Assembly (NCBI RefSeq): GCF_003148665.1
Contig: NZ_QGGQ01000013.1
Coordinates: 97,906-161,905 of the forward strand
Source of the DNA: Maribacter polysiphoniae
Lineage (GTDB): Bacteria; Bacteroidota; Bacteroidia; Flavobacteriales; Flavobacteriaceae
Length of the DNA: 64,000 bases
Reading direction: 5' to 3'
Each line of letters opens with the position of its first letter. Within the stretch, counting starts at the first letter, position 1. Positions 26,547-35,528 of the stretch are shown here, in pieces. Position numbers and translations under genes: made by a program. Below the pieces are notes generated by a model that did no database searches, was not told the DNA's origin, and saw nothing but the letters and a program-made list of their open reading frames with translations.

Positions 26547-26909
26547 TTAATTATAAGTATTGTTTTGTGGAGGATTTTTTTCGGTCAATAGCTGTGAAAT
26601 ATTTTCTACTTTTTGAAAGTCTGCATCCACTAGCCAGATTTTTAAATTCCGATCAATCATTTCCAATTGAAGGTTTGCCTTATTCTTAAAATTGCCTTGA
26701 ATTGAACTAGAGACGAATATGCCTACCATTAAACTAAAAAGAGAAACAAGCCAATCTGTTTTTTCCGCATTGAGCTTTACATTTTTCAAATCTTGATATA
26801 AATAGTTGCCGCTGTTATTGGGGTCAGACCTATCAACGATCTCAAAGCCGTTCGATTTGAGGGTGATTTTCAGTTTTGGTTTGCTTCTTAATGTTACCGT
26901 TTGCTCCAT
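26547..26909 (-). CDS. Hypothetical protein with one membrane segment
   Basis: From MEQTVTLRSK the protein has about 120 residues. A beta-rich first part (KPKLKITLKSNGFEIVD, YQDLKNVKL) is PH-domain-like. A hydrophobic helix near residue 65 (LVSLFSLMVGIFVS) and a short charged tail follow. The next ATG upstream (26978) would prepend 23 Pro/Arg-rich residues and is less likely. Family not recognised. Confidence 0.55.
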   Translation of the reverse strand: MEQTVTLRSKPKLKITLKSNGFEIVDRSDPNNSGNYLYQDLKNVKLNAEKTDWLVSLFSLMVGIFVSSSIQGNFKNKANLQLEMIDRNLKIWLVDADFQKVENISQLLTEKNPPQNNTYN

Positions 26910-26980
26910 ATTAACGTATTGATATTCACGTATACGCAACGGTCGCGGTTCTGGGTTGTTGCGTGGTTGATCACCCAATA

Positions 26981-27021
26981 TAGCAAATGTAAACCAATTG
27001 GAATCCCGAAGTTTCGGGACA
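26981..27021. repeat. AACCAATTGGAATCCCGAAG repeat, copy 1
   Basis: Thirty-one bases match 46607-46637 with two mismatches. The end forms a hairpin (TCCCGA/TCGGGA). Confidence 0.5.
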
Positions 27022-27151
27022 TAATCCCAGAGGCTTTGGGGGTTTGTATGTAAACTTCACTAAAGGATACGTTTCATTCCAACTTCCGGTATGCACTGCG
27101 TTTTTGTCAGTAACAAACCAACCATATTGATCATAAGGGCAGACAAAAACA

Positions 27152-27915
27152 CTAGTTAACCATCAGTTTTTCAATCTGGCCCTCAAGGGTTTTAAACATT
27201 AGCATATGACCTTCAGCATTGGGATGAAGATAGTCTGGCATCAATTCCCGGTTAACCATCCCTTCCTCATTATAATAAACAGGACCAATATCGATGTAAT
27301 GGATAAAAGGGTTCTCTTCTGGGAATTTTGAAATGATATTGTTTGTGGCTTTATTTATATTGTCCCTATGGTTTGGTTTATTACCATAAGGTAAGATACC
27401 CATCAAAAGGATTTTTGTATTGGGAAGTTTTTATGGATGATCGTACAGATCTTCCTTATACCACCTGCTAGTTCTTCAGGGGTACTTATGGTAAGGTAAT
27501 GATTACCATCTGTGTTATTGGTTCCGATCAAGACAACCGCTACTTTGGGATTTATATTTTCAAGGGAACCATTTTCAAGTCTCCAAATTACATTTTCCGT
27601 TCTATCACCGGAAATTCCCATATTTATGGTGTTGTAAGTATCAAGGTGTTTTTGCCAAACCCCCTCTCGATCCTTGTTATCCATTGTATGGAAAATTGAA
27701 TTTCCAACCAGTATCATTTCAGAATTCGGATTTAATCTATTCAATATTGTTTGATGTTGGTTGATCCACCAAACGCCTTCTTTTTTAACGGCAAGAGAGG
27801 CTGGGTTTTCCATTATTTCAGGAATCCTATTGTTTTCGGATGTAAAGTGCTTTTCATTATTTCTACAGCCAAATAAAATAAATACCCCTATAATGGAAAG
27901 TAATAATTTGTTCAT
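27152..27915 (-). pseudogene. GDSL-family esterase with a single frameshift
   Basis: The N-terminal frame encodes a lipoprotein signal (GVFILFGCRN) and the SGNH blocks I-III: VGNSIFHTM, NMGISGDRTENV, and VVLIGTNNTDGN. After IIHKN the frame changes. The second frame continues with KILLMGILPYG and ends with LMPDYLHPNAEGHML, which holds the catalytic D-x-x-H pair. Restoring one A in the A-run read at 27428-27432 gives a continuous ~254-residue GDSL/SGNH hydrolase. Either the gene is broken, it is phase-variable, or the sequence has a homopolymer error. Family activity: deacylation of sugars or lipids in the periplasm. The next upstream region contains spacer-like repeats. Confidence 0.8.
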
Positions 27916-27959
27916 GTCCTTTTTGTTATTTGAATAATGTTTCTTTTTAGACCCTGTTT

Positions 27960-28105
27960 TTTATGGAATGGAGAGAAGTTTGAACTAAGCGAAGTGCGAA
28001 GGTACACCGCCTGTTGTGAAAGTGGGCGGGTAGGTGCGCTGGCATGGTTTCCATCTAGGCGCTAAGCTAAAGCTTTTTGTTTTGATTTTACTTTTTTGAC
28101 CAAAG
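27960..28105. repeat. Partial copy of the type-B spacer
   Basis: GAACTAAGCGAAGTGCG followed by an internal stem, then GCTAAGCTAAAGC and GACCAAAGC, follows the same order as the first half of the spacers at 48436 and 61601. The conserved right-hand end (the ACACAGACCTT block) is missing. Confidence 0.5.
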
Positions 28106-28699
28106 CAAAAATCGATTATGTCTTTCATTAATATTTCAAGAATGATTTGAGTAAATGCACTACAACTTGTTGATAGAAGCACTCCAATAAATTTCTTACA
28201 AAAAAACACGAATCGCAAGTGTATTCGGAAAAAATCGCGATGTAAGTGCTTACACGTGTGTACCAATGTGTATGAACGATTGGTATCCATTAATAAATTA
28301 CCAATCTCCTTGAAAATCAAAACCATACATGACCCTGGTAGGTTGGGTAGTTGGTGCACCTATGTGCGTGGTGATCGCCCATAGGTCGGTAACGTCTCGT
28401 TAAACAGCGACCAGACCTTGTAGGGCCTGTAACAGACAGGGAAACCCTATATGCGGTTTTGGGCAGGGAACAACAGTCATAGGTTCATTTATTTATCCGT
28501 TGCCTAGGGCCGATATGTTGGTTAAATTGTTTTTATTTGCCGAGCATTATTCCGTAAAACCTATAGAATCCTGTCCATGTATAAACCTTGCGTTGGTTTT
28601 AAACCGCTTACCGTATTTGAATTTCCTAAAAGTAAGACCAATAACTACCTAGTTTTATACGTTATCAAATGAATTACCCTATCAAAACCGCCAAAACCA
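28106..28699. other. Gene-poor region upstream of the PAS kinase
   Basis: Only broken frames are present. From 28360 to 28480 there are several short inverted repeats (CCTATGTG.../CCATAGG; CCTGT.../ACAGG; AGGG.../CCCT) that could fold as a leader RNA or be decayed repeat. No family could be assigned. Confidence 0.4.
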
Positions 28700-29758
28700 A
28701 TGAATAGCCAATTAGCACCTTTCTTTGATCTATCTATGGATTGCCTCTGCATTGCCAATTATGAGGGGTATTTTGTGAATATCAATCCAGCCCTTGTAGA
28801 ATTATTGGGGTATAGCGAGACCGAATTAAAATCAAGACTGATTTCCGAGTTCATTTATGAAGAGGATAGGGAGCGTACGGCTAAGAATAGACAAAACTTG
28901 TTGAAAGATGTGGCACTGGTGAATTTTGAAAACCGATATGTGTGTAAATCCGGAGAGCTTGTCTGGCTCCATTGGACATCCATACCCGTAGCGAGCGAAC
29001 AGTTGGTCTATGCCATCGCCAAGGATGTTACCCATAAAAAAGAATTGGAGAACGAACGTATTTCGCATTTAAGCCAACTTTCCCAGGTAAACAATGAACT
29101 TAAGCAACTGAACTATACAACTTCCCATGATCTACGATCGCCAGTGAATAATTTGATATCGATGGTCGATTTGATCGATATGGGCAAGATAGAGGATGAT
29201 GATACCTTGGAGATACTCAGTTTTATACGGCTTTCCGCAGAAGGCCTAAAGACTTCCCTGAACACCTATATCGATGCGTTCAAGCAGAATGATGATACGA
29301 GTGATAAATTTGAAGTGGTCACTTTCAATACCGTACTACAGAAGGTCCAAAGTACCATAAGCTCCTTGATCAGGACGGCAGGCGTGGAGTTCCAAGTGAA
29401 TTTTTCAGGTATGGAAAGTATCTTGTTCAATGCCGCCTATATGGAGAGTATTATGCTGAATTTCATTACCAATTCAATCAAATACGCACGACCGCATGTA
29501 CCTCCCGTTATCTCGATAACCTCCGAAGAAAAGGACGGTAAAAAAACGTTCACCTTTTCCGATAATGGTCTTGGTTTTGATATGGAGAAGGTGGGACACC
29601 TTATCTTTAATTTAAACCAAAGGTTCCATGGTAATGAGGATAGCAAAGGGGTGGGGCTATATTTGGTGTACAACCATGTAACCAGCCTTGGGGGTACGAT
29701 CAGTGTCGATAGTGCCGTCAATGAAGGTACTACGTTCACGATTACCTTCAAAGCGTAA
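28700..29758 (+). CDS. PAS-domain sensor histidine kinase
   Basis: This 352-residue soluble kinase starts with residues ~5-115, a PAS/PAC unit (DLSMDCLCIANYEGYFVNINP; WLHWTSIPV). The dimerisation region carries the phospho-His in TTSHDLRSPVNNL near residue 145. The ATPase domain has N (LNFITNSIKYA), G1 (FSDNGLGFD) and G2 (GVGLYLVYNHV) boxes. It has no membrane segment and no receiver domain, so it probably senses a cytoplasmic signal and needs an unlinked response regulator. It is one of the few plus-strand genes of the window. Confidence 0.92.
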   Translation: MNSQLAPFFDLSMDCLCIANYEGYFVNINPALVELLGYSETELKSRLISEFIYEEDRERTAKNRQNLLKDVALVNFENRYVCKSGELVWLHWTSIPVASEQLVYAIAKDVTHKKELENERISHLSQLSQVNNELKQLNYTTSHDLRSPVNNLISMVDLIDMGKIEDDDTLEILSFIRLSAEGLKTSLNTYIDAFKQNDDTSDKFEVVTFNTVLQKVQSTISSLIRTAGVEFQVNFSGMESILFNAAYMESIMLNFITNSIKYARPHVPPVISITSEEKDGKKTFTFSDNGLGFDMEKVGHLIFNLNQRFHGNEDSKGVGLYLVYNHVTSLGGTISVDSAVNEGTTFTITFKA

Positions 29759-29785
29759 CCACACTGTGTTCCCCGAAATTTGGAA

Positions 29786-30532
29786 TCAGTTGAGGGCGTA
29801 GAAAATACAATAGATCATTCCCAGGTTAAAGGCGGCATGACAAATTACCGCTCCCCATAAGGATGTCGTTTTTTGTCTGCATCGGTAAAATAGGATACTG
29901 ACCAAAAACATGCTTAAGACCCAAATAAGGGTTGGGAAAGTCAGAAACCTCCATTCTTCTTGTATGTATACCAATCCAAAATGGGAAATATGGGTCAGGG
30001 CAAAAGCTGAACCATCAATGATCGATGCTTTGGTATTTCCTACGGATTTCGCAAAGCTTGAATGAACAAGACCCCTAAAAAAGAATTCCTCACCGATCGG
30101 ACTGAAGATCATTCCGGTTATGGCCATTATGAGGAAAAGCACCAGTTTGTCATTGGGTTGTATCCCAGTCGGGATATTGTATGACTTACCGATATAGACA
30201 TACCAATTTTCAAAGGAATCCTTATATAGCAGTTCCCCTAGAAAATAAAGGAACACACTAAAGATCAAGCCCCAGAGAATAGCCAAAACCAACCAATGCC
30301 GATTTTTGGGTGTTGTCAATCCAATGGCTTTTCGTCCGTTCTTACTCAAAAAAATGAAGGGTGCTATGGCAGAAACCATCATGATCAGACCGATATAACC
30401 GTAATTTGCCGTTTCATTGGCGTTCAAGACCAAAATAAATCGCGGAATGCAGATCAGAAGGATCAGGAACAACCCAAACTTCCAATTAAAATCAAAATAG
30501 TTACTCCAGAAGGGTTTCAGTTCCTTTGCCAT
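29786..30532 (-). CDS. CPBP family intramembrane metalloprotease
   Basis: This 248-residue protein has seven to eight membrane helices. Motif 1 is GEEFFFRGLVHS, motif 2 ALTHISHFG, and motif 3 HAAFNLGM at the C-terminus. These match the Rce1-like catalytic Glu/Glu/Arg and His pattern. It converges with the PAS kinase gene (28 bp between the stops). Peptidase activity and target are inferred from the family only. Confidence 0.87.
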   Translation of the reverse strand: MAKELKPFWSNYFDFNWKFGLFLILLICIPRFILVLNANETANYGYIGLIMMVSAIAPFIFLSKNGRKAIGLTTPKNRHWLVLAILWGLIFSVFLYFLGELLYKDSFENWYVYIGKSYNIPTGIQPNDKLVLFLIMAITGMIFSPIGEEFFFRGLVHSSFAKSVGNTKASIIDGSAFALTHISHFGLVYIQEEWRFLTFPTLIWVLSMFLVSILFYRCRQKTTSLWGAVICHAAFNLGMIYCIFYALN

Positions 30533-30697
30533 GGTCGTTTTTGATGGTGGTTTTACGGTTTTTATGCTGACGGATGGTGAAGGGGAATTGCCGTATACGA
30601 AAGGTGTAAAACCTTGGTTTTCATACCAAACATACTAAAAACGCTTAAATTATCCGAAGGAACGCAAGAAAGGGCCTTTGATTTTTTACAACAAGGT

Positions 30698-31366
30698 TCA
30701 CAAGGACTTAAAGGACCAAAAATCGTTTTTTGGCAAAGGGGCTTCGAAGGTCTTGTATTCCTGGGAACCCGTGGTTTGATAGGTTATTTTCCAGGCGTGC
30801 AGACAAATGGATAGCGGGAGGTATTCCTGGTCGGAACCATATTTTTCATCCCCGATGATGGGAAGTCCTATATGGGCCAATTGGGCCCTGATTTGGTGGA
30901 ATCGACCCGTTTTTGGTTTGATTTCCAAAAGATAACCCAAATCGTTTTGGTTGATGACCTGATAGGAAAGCATGCAATTTTGGGTGTCCTTTGATTTAGA
31001 TGCGACAATGTCCGCTCTTTTTTCCAGATTGTTCTTTACCAGGAAATTGACCAGGGTTCCCCGGTTCTTTGGTGGCTTGTTCTTCACAATGGCCAAATAT
31101 GTTTTTTGCACTTTCCGGTTACTGAAAAGTTTGTTGAATTCCACCAGGATACCTTTTTTCTTGGCCATGACCAAGACACCGCTTGTTACCCGATCCAATC
31201 GGTGTATTATTCCGATATAGGGCTTTCGTTTATTATTTGAAAGGTGATCAAGGACTTGATTTTCAACGGTGAGGTTCTCGTATCGACTTTTTTCGCTTAT
31301 AAGTCCGGCCCTTTTGTTTACGACGATAAAATCGTTGTTCTCATATATGACTTCAAGGTTCGGCAT
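30698..31366 (-). CDS. RluA-family pseudouridine synthase
   Basis: This 222-residue enzyme has no S4 domain. It has VVNKRAGLIS (start of the catalytic fold), HRLDRVTSGVLVMAKKK with the catalytic Asp, IKPKTGRFHQIRAQLAHIG, and a conserved GDEKYGS. The short form without S4 is typical of TruC- or RluA-type enzymes modifying tRNA or rRNA. It is a second, distinct RluA homologue in this window. Confidence 0.9.
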   Translation of the reverse strand: MPNLEVIYENNDFIVVNKRAGLISEKSRYENLTVENQVLDHLSNNKRKPYIGIIHRLDRVTSGVLVMAKKKGILVEFNKLFSNRKVQKTYLAIVKNKPPKNRGTLVNFLVKNNLEKRADIVASKSKDTQNCMLSYQVINQNDLGYLLEIKPKTGRFHQIRAQLAHIGLPIIGDEKYGSDQEYLPLSICLHAWKITYQTTGSQEYKTFEAPLPKNDFWSFKSL

Positions 31367-31428
31367 CAGCAGTTCTCTTTTTCAAATTCCAACATGGTAT
31401 CCATACGTTCAAGCAGTTTGGTTGTCGG

Positions 31429-32019
31429 CTATTCCATATTGTTTTTCAACCACTTTTTGCGTTCCGAGTCGGGAAGATGAATGACCTCAAAGTCCTCAAA
31501 CAAAGCTTTAAATCCATCGCCATCAGGTGAAGCGGCAGTAAGGCCGACCATAACCGGGGTGTTTTTTGGAAAATAGGCCAACCGCATCATTGTAAAGTCT
31601 TGATTGTCCAATGAGTACATGATTTCTATGGCATCCCCGATCCGTTTAAGCTTAAGCCATATCGATTTGGGGTTTTCTGGTAATGCGACAACACTCCAAT
31701 CGCTCTTTTTTCGGGTAACCACGGCACTAAGGTTGATAATCCCATCTACAAATTCAACCCCCGTCTTGACCCAGTTTTTTTCGTCCTTTCGGACCATAAG
31801 ACCCATTTGGTCGAACCTGCTTTGATATTCGCCCGTGATTTTCACGTTGGCCTCGAATTCACCCCCAACGTTCAAATAGCAAAATGGTCCATCGTCAACC
31901 GTAAATCCGTAATGCGCTTTTCTCCAATAATCGGTGTAGGGGGTAACGAACATCGATAAGGAGGAATCATTTATCATTTCCCATTGGTCAGGCTCATTGA
32001 ACCATTGAAATTTCTTCAT
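31429..32019 (-). CDS. DUF1349 (concanavalin-like) protein
   Basis: This 196-residue cytoplasmic protein has the DUF1349 pattern: FQWFNEPDQWE, FVTPYTDYWRKAHYGF, FDQMGLMVRKDEKNWVKTGVEF, and MRLAYFPKNTPVMVGLTAASP. The family has a concanavalin-A-like jelly-roll fold and includes the yeast regulation-of-enolase protein. No activity is known for the bacterial members. It lies 62 bp upstream of the pseudouridine synthase stop side and may be co-transcribed with it. Confidence 0.88.
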   Translation of the reverse strand: MKKFQWFNEPDQWEMINDSSLSMFVTPYTDYWRKAHYGFTVDDGPFCYLNVGGEFEANVKITGEYQSRFDQMGLMVRKDEKNWVKTGVEFVDGIINLSAVVTRKKSDWSVVALPENPKSIWLKLKRIGDAIEIMYSLDNQDFTMMRLAYFPKNTPVMVGLTAASPDGDGFKALFEDFEVIHLPDSERKKWLKNNME

Positions 32020-32174
32020 GCTTGTTTTTTCTAATTATTCCTATGATAAATATAGTCGTTTCCTATGGAACCTTAAAGGAGGGGCGGCAAGGATATCAAC
32101 CCAAAACCCTTAAAATGAAAATAGGGGTTGAAATGAAGGACTGTGCCATGGCCTTTTGCAGGATACCTTGCGGA

Positions 32175-33605
32175 TTACTGTAATTTGGCCTTTATGGCAT
32201 TCGTCAATTCCTCGACCAATTCAGGATGGTTATTGGCAATATTCTTGGTTTCATCCCCTGTAGCCGTATGCTCATATAACTCGGTAAAACCATCCTTATG
32301 TAGGGTCAGTCGATGGGTGGCGGTCCTTATGGTCGTGGCATCCGCCTTATAAGCGATAGCCTGATGGCCCACCGCATCCGGCTTTTCCAATAATCCCTTT
32401 AATGAAGTGCCTTGGGCGAATGCAGGGGTCTGTACCCCCGTTAGATCACATAGGGTAGGGAAGATATCAATCGTCGCTACAATGGCATCCGTTTTAGAAC
32501 CCTTTCGATCCATGCCGGGATAGTGGATGATCATAGGGGAATGTAAGGATTCCTCGAACAGACTATGCTTGCCCCATATAGCATGTTCCCCTAAATGCCA
32601 ACCGTGGTCACCCCATAGAACAACGATGGTATTTTTATCCGCTCCTGTTTGTTTCAGTGCAGCCAGTACTTTTCCCACTTGGGCATCCGCATAGCTCACA
32701 CAGGCATAATAATGACGTCGCACTTCATCTGCAAAGGCCTTCTCTGTATTGGGATCTTTACCCCAAAGGTTGTAGTTCCTGAATTCATTGGAATTATGCC
32801 ATGTGGTTTCCCCTTCGGGCTTTTGGGGATGCGCTATTGGGGGAATATCAACGCCCTCATACAAATCAAAATAGCGTTTCGGGGCTCCAAAAGGCAAGTG
32901 GGGTTTGATTATTCCTACCGCCAGGAAAAAGGGTTTTTGGTCATCGGCGGAAAGGGCCGTTAATTGCTTTAAGGCTTCCGATGTTATGGCACCGTCGGGA
33001 TAAATGGTGTCATCACCCTCAACGGTTTGGTAAACATCCATATCGGAAGCTTTTACACGGATTTCCCCATGCGCCAATCCGTGCATCATACCACGGGGAT
33101 GTTCCCATTCCGCAACGGGCATAAGGTGTTTGTCCCAAGCTTTGGGGATTTCGATTATTGAACTGTCATTCCAATCCGCACCCCCCATTCCACCTGGGTG
33201 ATGGGATACCTTTCCCACGGAAACCGTGGTATACCCATGGGTTCTGAACCACTCGGGCATACTGGGGTTTATGCCTTGATCCCCTTGTTCGGTTTTCTTT
33301 GCACGGAGGAAAAGCGCATCATTGCCTGCAGGTCCGTATTGGCCCGTTAACAGGGTATATCGCGATGGGCCACAGCTTGGTGCATTGGCAAAATGTTCTA
33401 GGAAAGAGACACCATTCCGGGCCAATTTATCAATGTTTGGAGAGCTTATATGGGTTGCACCAAAGCTTTTCAATTCGGGTCGAAGATCATCGACACAGAT
33501 AAGAAGGATATTGGGGAGTTGCGTGGGTTGTGGTTTTTTACAACCCGTCATCAGAACGGCATATAAAGCGATACAGGCAAGGGGAATTGGTTTCCTTATT
33601 CTCAT
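32175..33605 (-). CDS. Sulfatase, iduronate-2-sulfatase type
   Basis: This 476-residue lipoprotein (ALYAVLMTGCKKP) has the sulfatase signature APSCGPSRYTLLTGQYG, where the Cys of C-x-P-S-R is converted to formylglycine. Metal ligands lie at ICVDDLRPEL near the start and at VVLWGDHGWHLGEH near residue 320. The LPNILL start and GKxSHHPGG loop fit the iduronate-2-sulfatase-like S1 subfamily. In marine flavobacteria these remove sulfate from algal glycans. No SusCD pair is adjacent, so it is not in a recognisable polysaccharide locus here. An anaerobic or FGE maturase would be required elsewhere in the genome. Confidence 0.92.
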   Translation of the reverse strand: MRIRKPIPLACIALYAVLMTGCKKPQPTQLPNILLICVDDLRPELKSFGATHISSPNIDKLARNGVSFLEHFANAPSCGPSRYTLLTGQYGPAGNDALFLRAKKTEQGDQGINPSMPEWFRTHGYTTVSVGKVSHHPGGMGGADWNDSSIIEIPKAWDKHLMPVAEWEHPRGMMHGLAHGEIRVKASDMDVYQTVEGDDTIYPDGAITSEALKQLTALSADDQKPFFLAVGIIKPHLPFGAPKRYFDLYEGVDIPPIAHPQKPEGETTWHNSNEFRNYNLWGKDPNTEKAFADEVRRHYYACVSYADAQVGKVLAALKQTGADKNTIVVLWGDHGWHLGEHAIWGKHSLFEESLHSPMIIHYPGMDRKGSKTDAIVATIDIFPTLCDLTGVQTPAFAQGTSLKGLLEKPDAVGHQAIAYKADATTIRTATHRLTLHKDGFTELYEHTATGDETKNIANNHPELVEELTNAIKAKLQ

Positions 33606-33887
33606 TGTTGGTGGTGGTATTTATAAGCGGGTGTTTTCAATACAGGCATGTCACGGCGGGTCCTTGAAGCACACAGGCAAATTTATCAATCTTTGGGGCC
33701 GGATCGATCATTATCCTTAAAAAACAATTCCTTGACCAATAGTGCTTTTTCACGCCATACGTCGATATAGCTACAGGTCATGGAATGGGATAAATACTTC
33801 GGGGAGCACCATACGATACTTAAAGGTAGGGACTTTCAGTGGAAATTTCCGTATACCGCATTTTGACCGGTAGCCCATAGTTGGTAT

Positions 33888-34301
33888 TTAGGTTCTGTCT
33901 TTAACGGGAATAACGAATTTTAAACCGGACCAAGTCTCATCTATCGCACAAACCTTAATATCCACAAGACCATTGCTCAGGCCAATTTCCCTAACTATAT
34001 TACCATTAAGGTCCGATTCGACCTTGGATGCTTTTTTAGGCCATGAAATCCAAATAATGCCATTTTGTGCTATTTCCTGTCGTAACTGGGTGATATCCCC
34101 AATAAGTTCCGCAGTTGTCTTGGCGAAATAATGTATAAAGTCCTTCTTGGTTTTTACATCGTTTATATGATCTGTTTCAGAAGGGAAATCCTTGAAAAGT
34201 TTATAATAATAAGCAGGTTGATTCACAATTTTGATTTTGAATCCCGCTTTGATACCAAGTTTTTTTGCGAGGGGTGTCCCCGAATATCCTGTGGCCTTCA
34301 T
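33888..34301 (-). CDS. DUF3052 family protein
   Basis: This 137-residue protein starts TGYSGTPLAKKLGIKAGFKI and continues through FAKTTAELIGDITQLR, IIWISWPKKASKV, LVDIKVCAIDETWSGLKFV. These are the order and wording of the DUF3052 family. Its members are small cytoplasmic proteins of unknown role. It is probably a single gene; the region upstream has only remnants. Confidence 0.85.
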   Translation of the reverse strand: MKATGYSGTPLAKKLGIKAGFKIKIVNQPAYYYKLFKDFPSETDHINDVKTKKDFIHYFAKTTAELIGDITQLRQEIAQNGIIWISWPKKASKVESDLNGNIVREIGLSNGLVDIKVCAIDETWSGLKFVIPVKDRT

Positions 34302-34737
34302 AATTACATTTGTTTTTGGTTTTAGTACGATAGTTTTCCGTGGGGAAATCGGAAACTTGCAAACGGGTAACTACCATTGGAGGGGTAAAACCCATCAATT
34401 TTTAAATCAGGTTTACAATTAGGACTTAAGATATTCATTTCCGTTATTTTCAACAATACTTCCAACCGATTTTATTCCGTTTGTAGTAATAACAGGACTT
34501 CCGACATAGTGATCCATTACATCCATAGAACAAGTAACGCCTAGGGTCGGGGTAGTAATGAAATCTTATTATGTAGCGTGTGTCACGTACGATAAGGCGA
34601 TAGCAGTAGGGGAGTGGTACAGTTTTATTATAACCATCCCGTTGCGTCTGGATAAAATTTGACCGACTCTGAGAATAAACATCAACCTATTGAAAATCGG
34701 GTATTCGTGTCGTTACGTACTAAAGGGTAAGACCGGT
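34302..34737. other. Intergenic with hairpin and remnants
   Basis: The gap holds a GTTTTCC/GGAAA-type hairpin (34328-34350) followed by AAACTTGCAAACGGG, which resembles the spacers at 44.7 and 49.4 kb. A decayed reading frame follows near 34420-34565. The remainder, next to the hypothetical lipoprotein, shows no supported gene. Confidence 0.4.
34419..34565 (-). pseudogene. Possible C-terminal gene fragment
   Basis: About 48 codons stay open, with a protein-like composition (MDVMDHYVGSPVITTNG, VGSIVENNG) and a TAA at the end. No start signal, family or partner is visible. Confidence 0.25.
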
Positions 34738-35343
34738 TTAGTGAATTTCAATGTTCTTGAATTCATCTTCAAAATCCTCATTTTCGTTGTTCACAATTTG
34801 AATGTCGAAAGTTTGCTTGTTTATTTCAATGAAGTATCTGGTATGGTTCCCTTCAACACCAGAAAGAAAAGAACTATAGTTCAATTTGTACATTTCAATG
34901 CCCTTGTTTCTCTTAAAGGCACTTTCCCCAAGGTGGTAGATCAAACCATGGTTTTTGGAAGCATCTTCTAAATACTGCTTCATCAATTTCAATATGACTT
35001 TTGAAGTGCCATAATTTACGGGAATATAACTTGGAAGCTTCTTTATAAGAATAAAATTTACCGGATTGGTGGTATCTGAAAAGATCGTGATTCCATCATT
35101 TGGGGATTCGATATTGGAAATCCACATTTCGATAATATTGGATGGAATATCCTTCACTCCAAACAACCTTTTTGAAAACTCCGCTTTGTCAATAGTGATG
35201 TATTTTTTTGGAAGGAATAGGGTGACATCCGAATATTCCAGGTCATTCCGGGCATATTCCTCAGCGCTAAATAGACCTTCCTTGTCCAAAGTGTTTTTAC
35301 ATGAGAACAGCAATAAAATAATAAGAACGGAAATTGGCTTCAT
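34738..35343 (-). CDS. Hypothetical lipoprotein
   Basis: This 201-residue protein has a lipobox signal (SVLIILLLFSCKNT) and a mixed alpha/beta remainder without known motifs. A coding frame of this length with a clear signal and no alternative on the other strand supports a real gene. Likely anchored in the periplasmic or outer membrane; function unknown. Confidence 0.6.
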   Translation of the reverse strand: MKPISVLIILLLFSCKNTLDKEGLFSAEEYARNDLEYSDVTLFLPKKYITIDKAEFSKRLFGVKDIPSNIIEMWISNIESPNDGITIFSDTTNPVNFILIKKLPSYIPVNYGTSKVILKLMKQYLEDASKNHGLIYHLGESAFKRNKGIEMYKLNYSSFLSGVEGNHTRYFIEINKQTFDIQIVNNENEDFEDEFKNIEIH

Positions 35344-35528
35344 ATATGGGGAAGGTTTGTCGTACGATTATGTGTCTAACGTTTTTACCCATATTATGTT
35401 GCGTATTTCCGTATTTGGTGTAGCAAAAAATGGAATCGAAATCCTTCTGAATTTTCCTGGACGGTATCAAGGGATGAATGAATCGTAAGGCTAATCCTAG
35501 GGATACTACCTACACTGAAATTAACCGA

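Noticed and set aside
28360..28480. A riboswitch in the PAS-kinase leader
   Set aside because: Inverted repeats are present, but no known riboswitch consensus could be matched by eye.
34131..34422. Short plus-strand frames over the DUF3052 gene
   Set aside because: They are shadows of the minus-strand gene.
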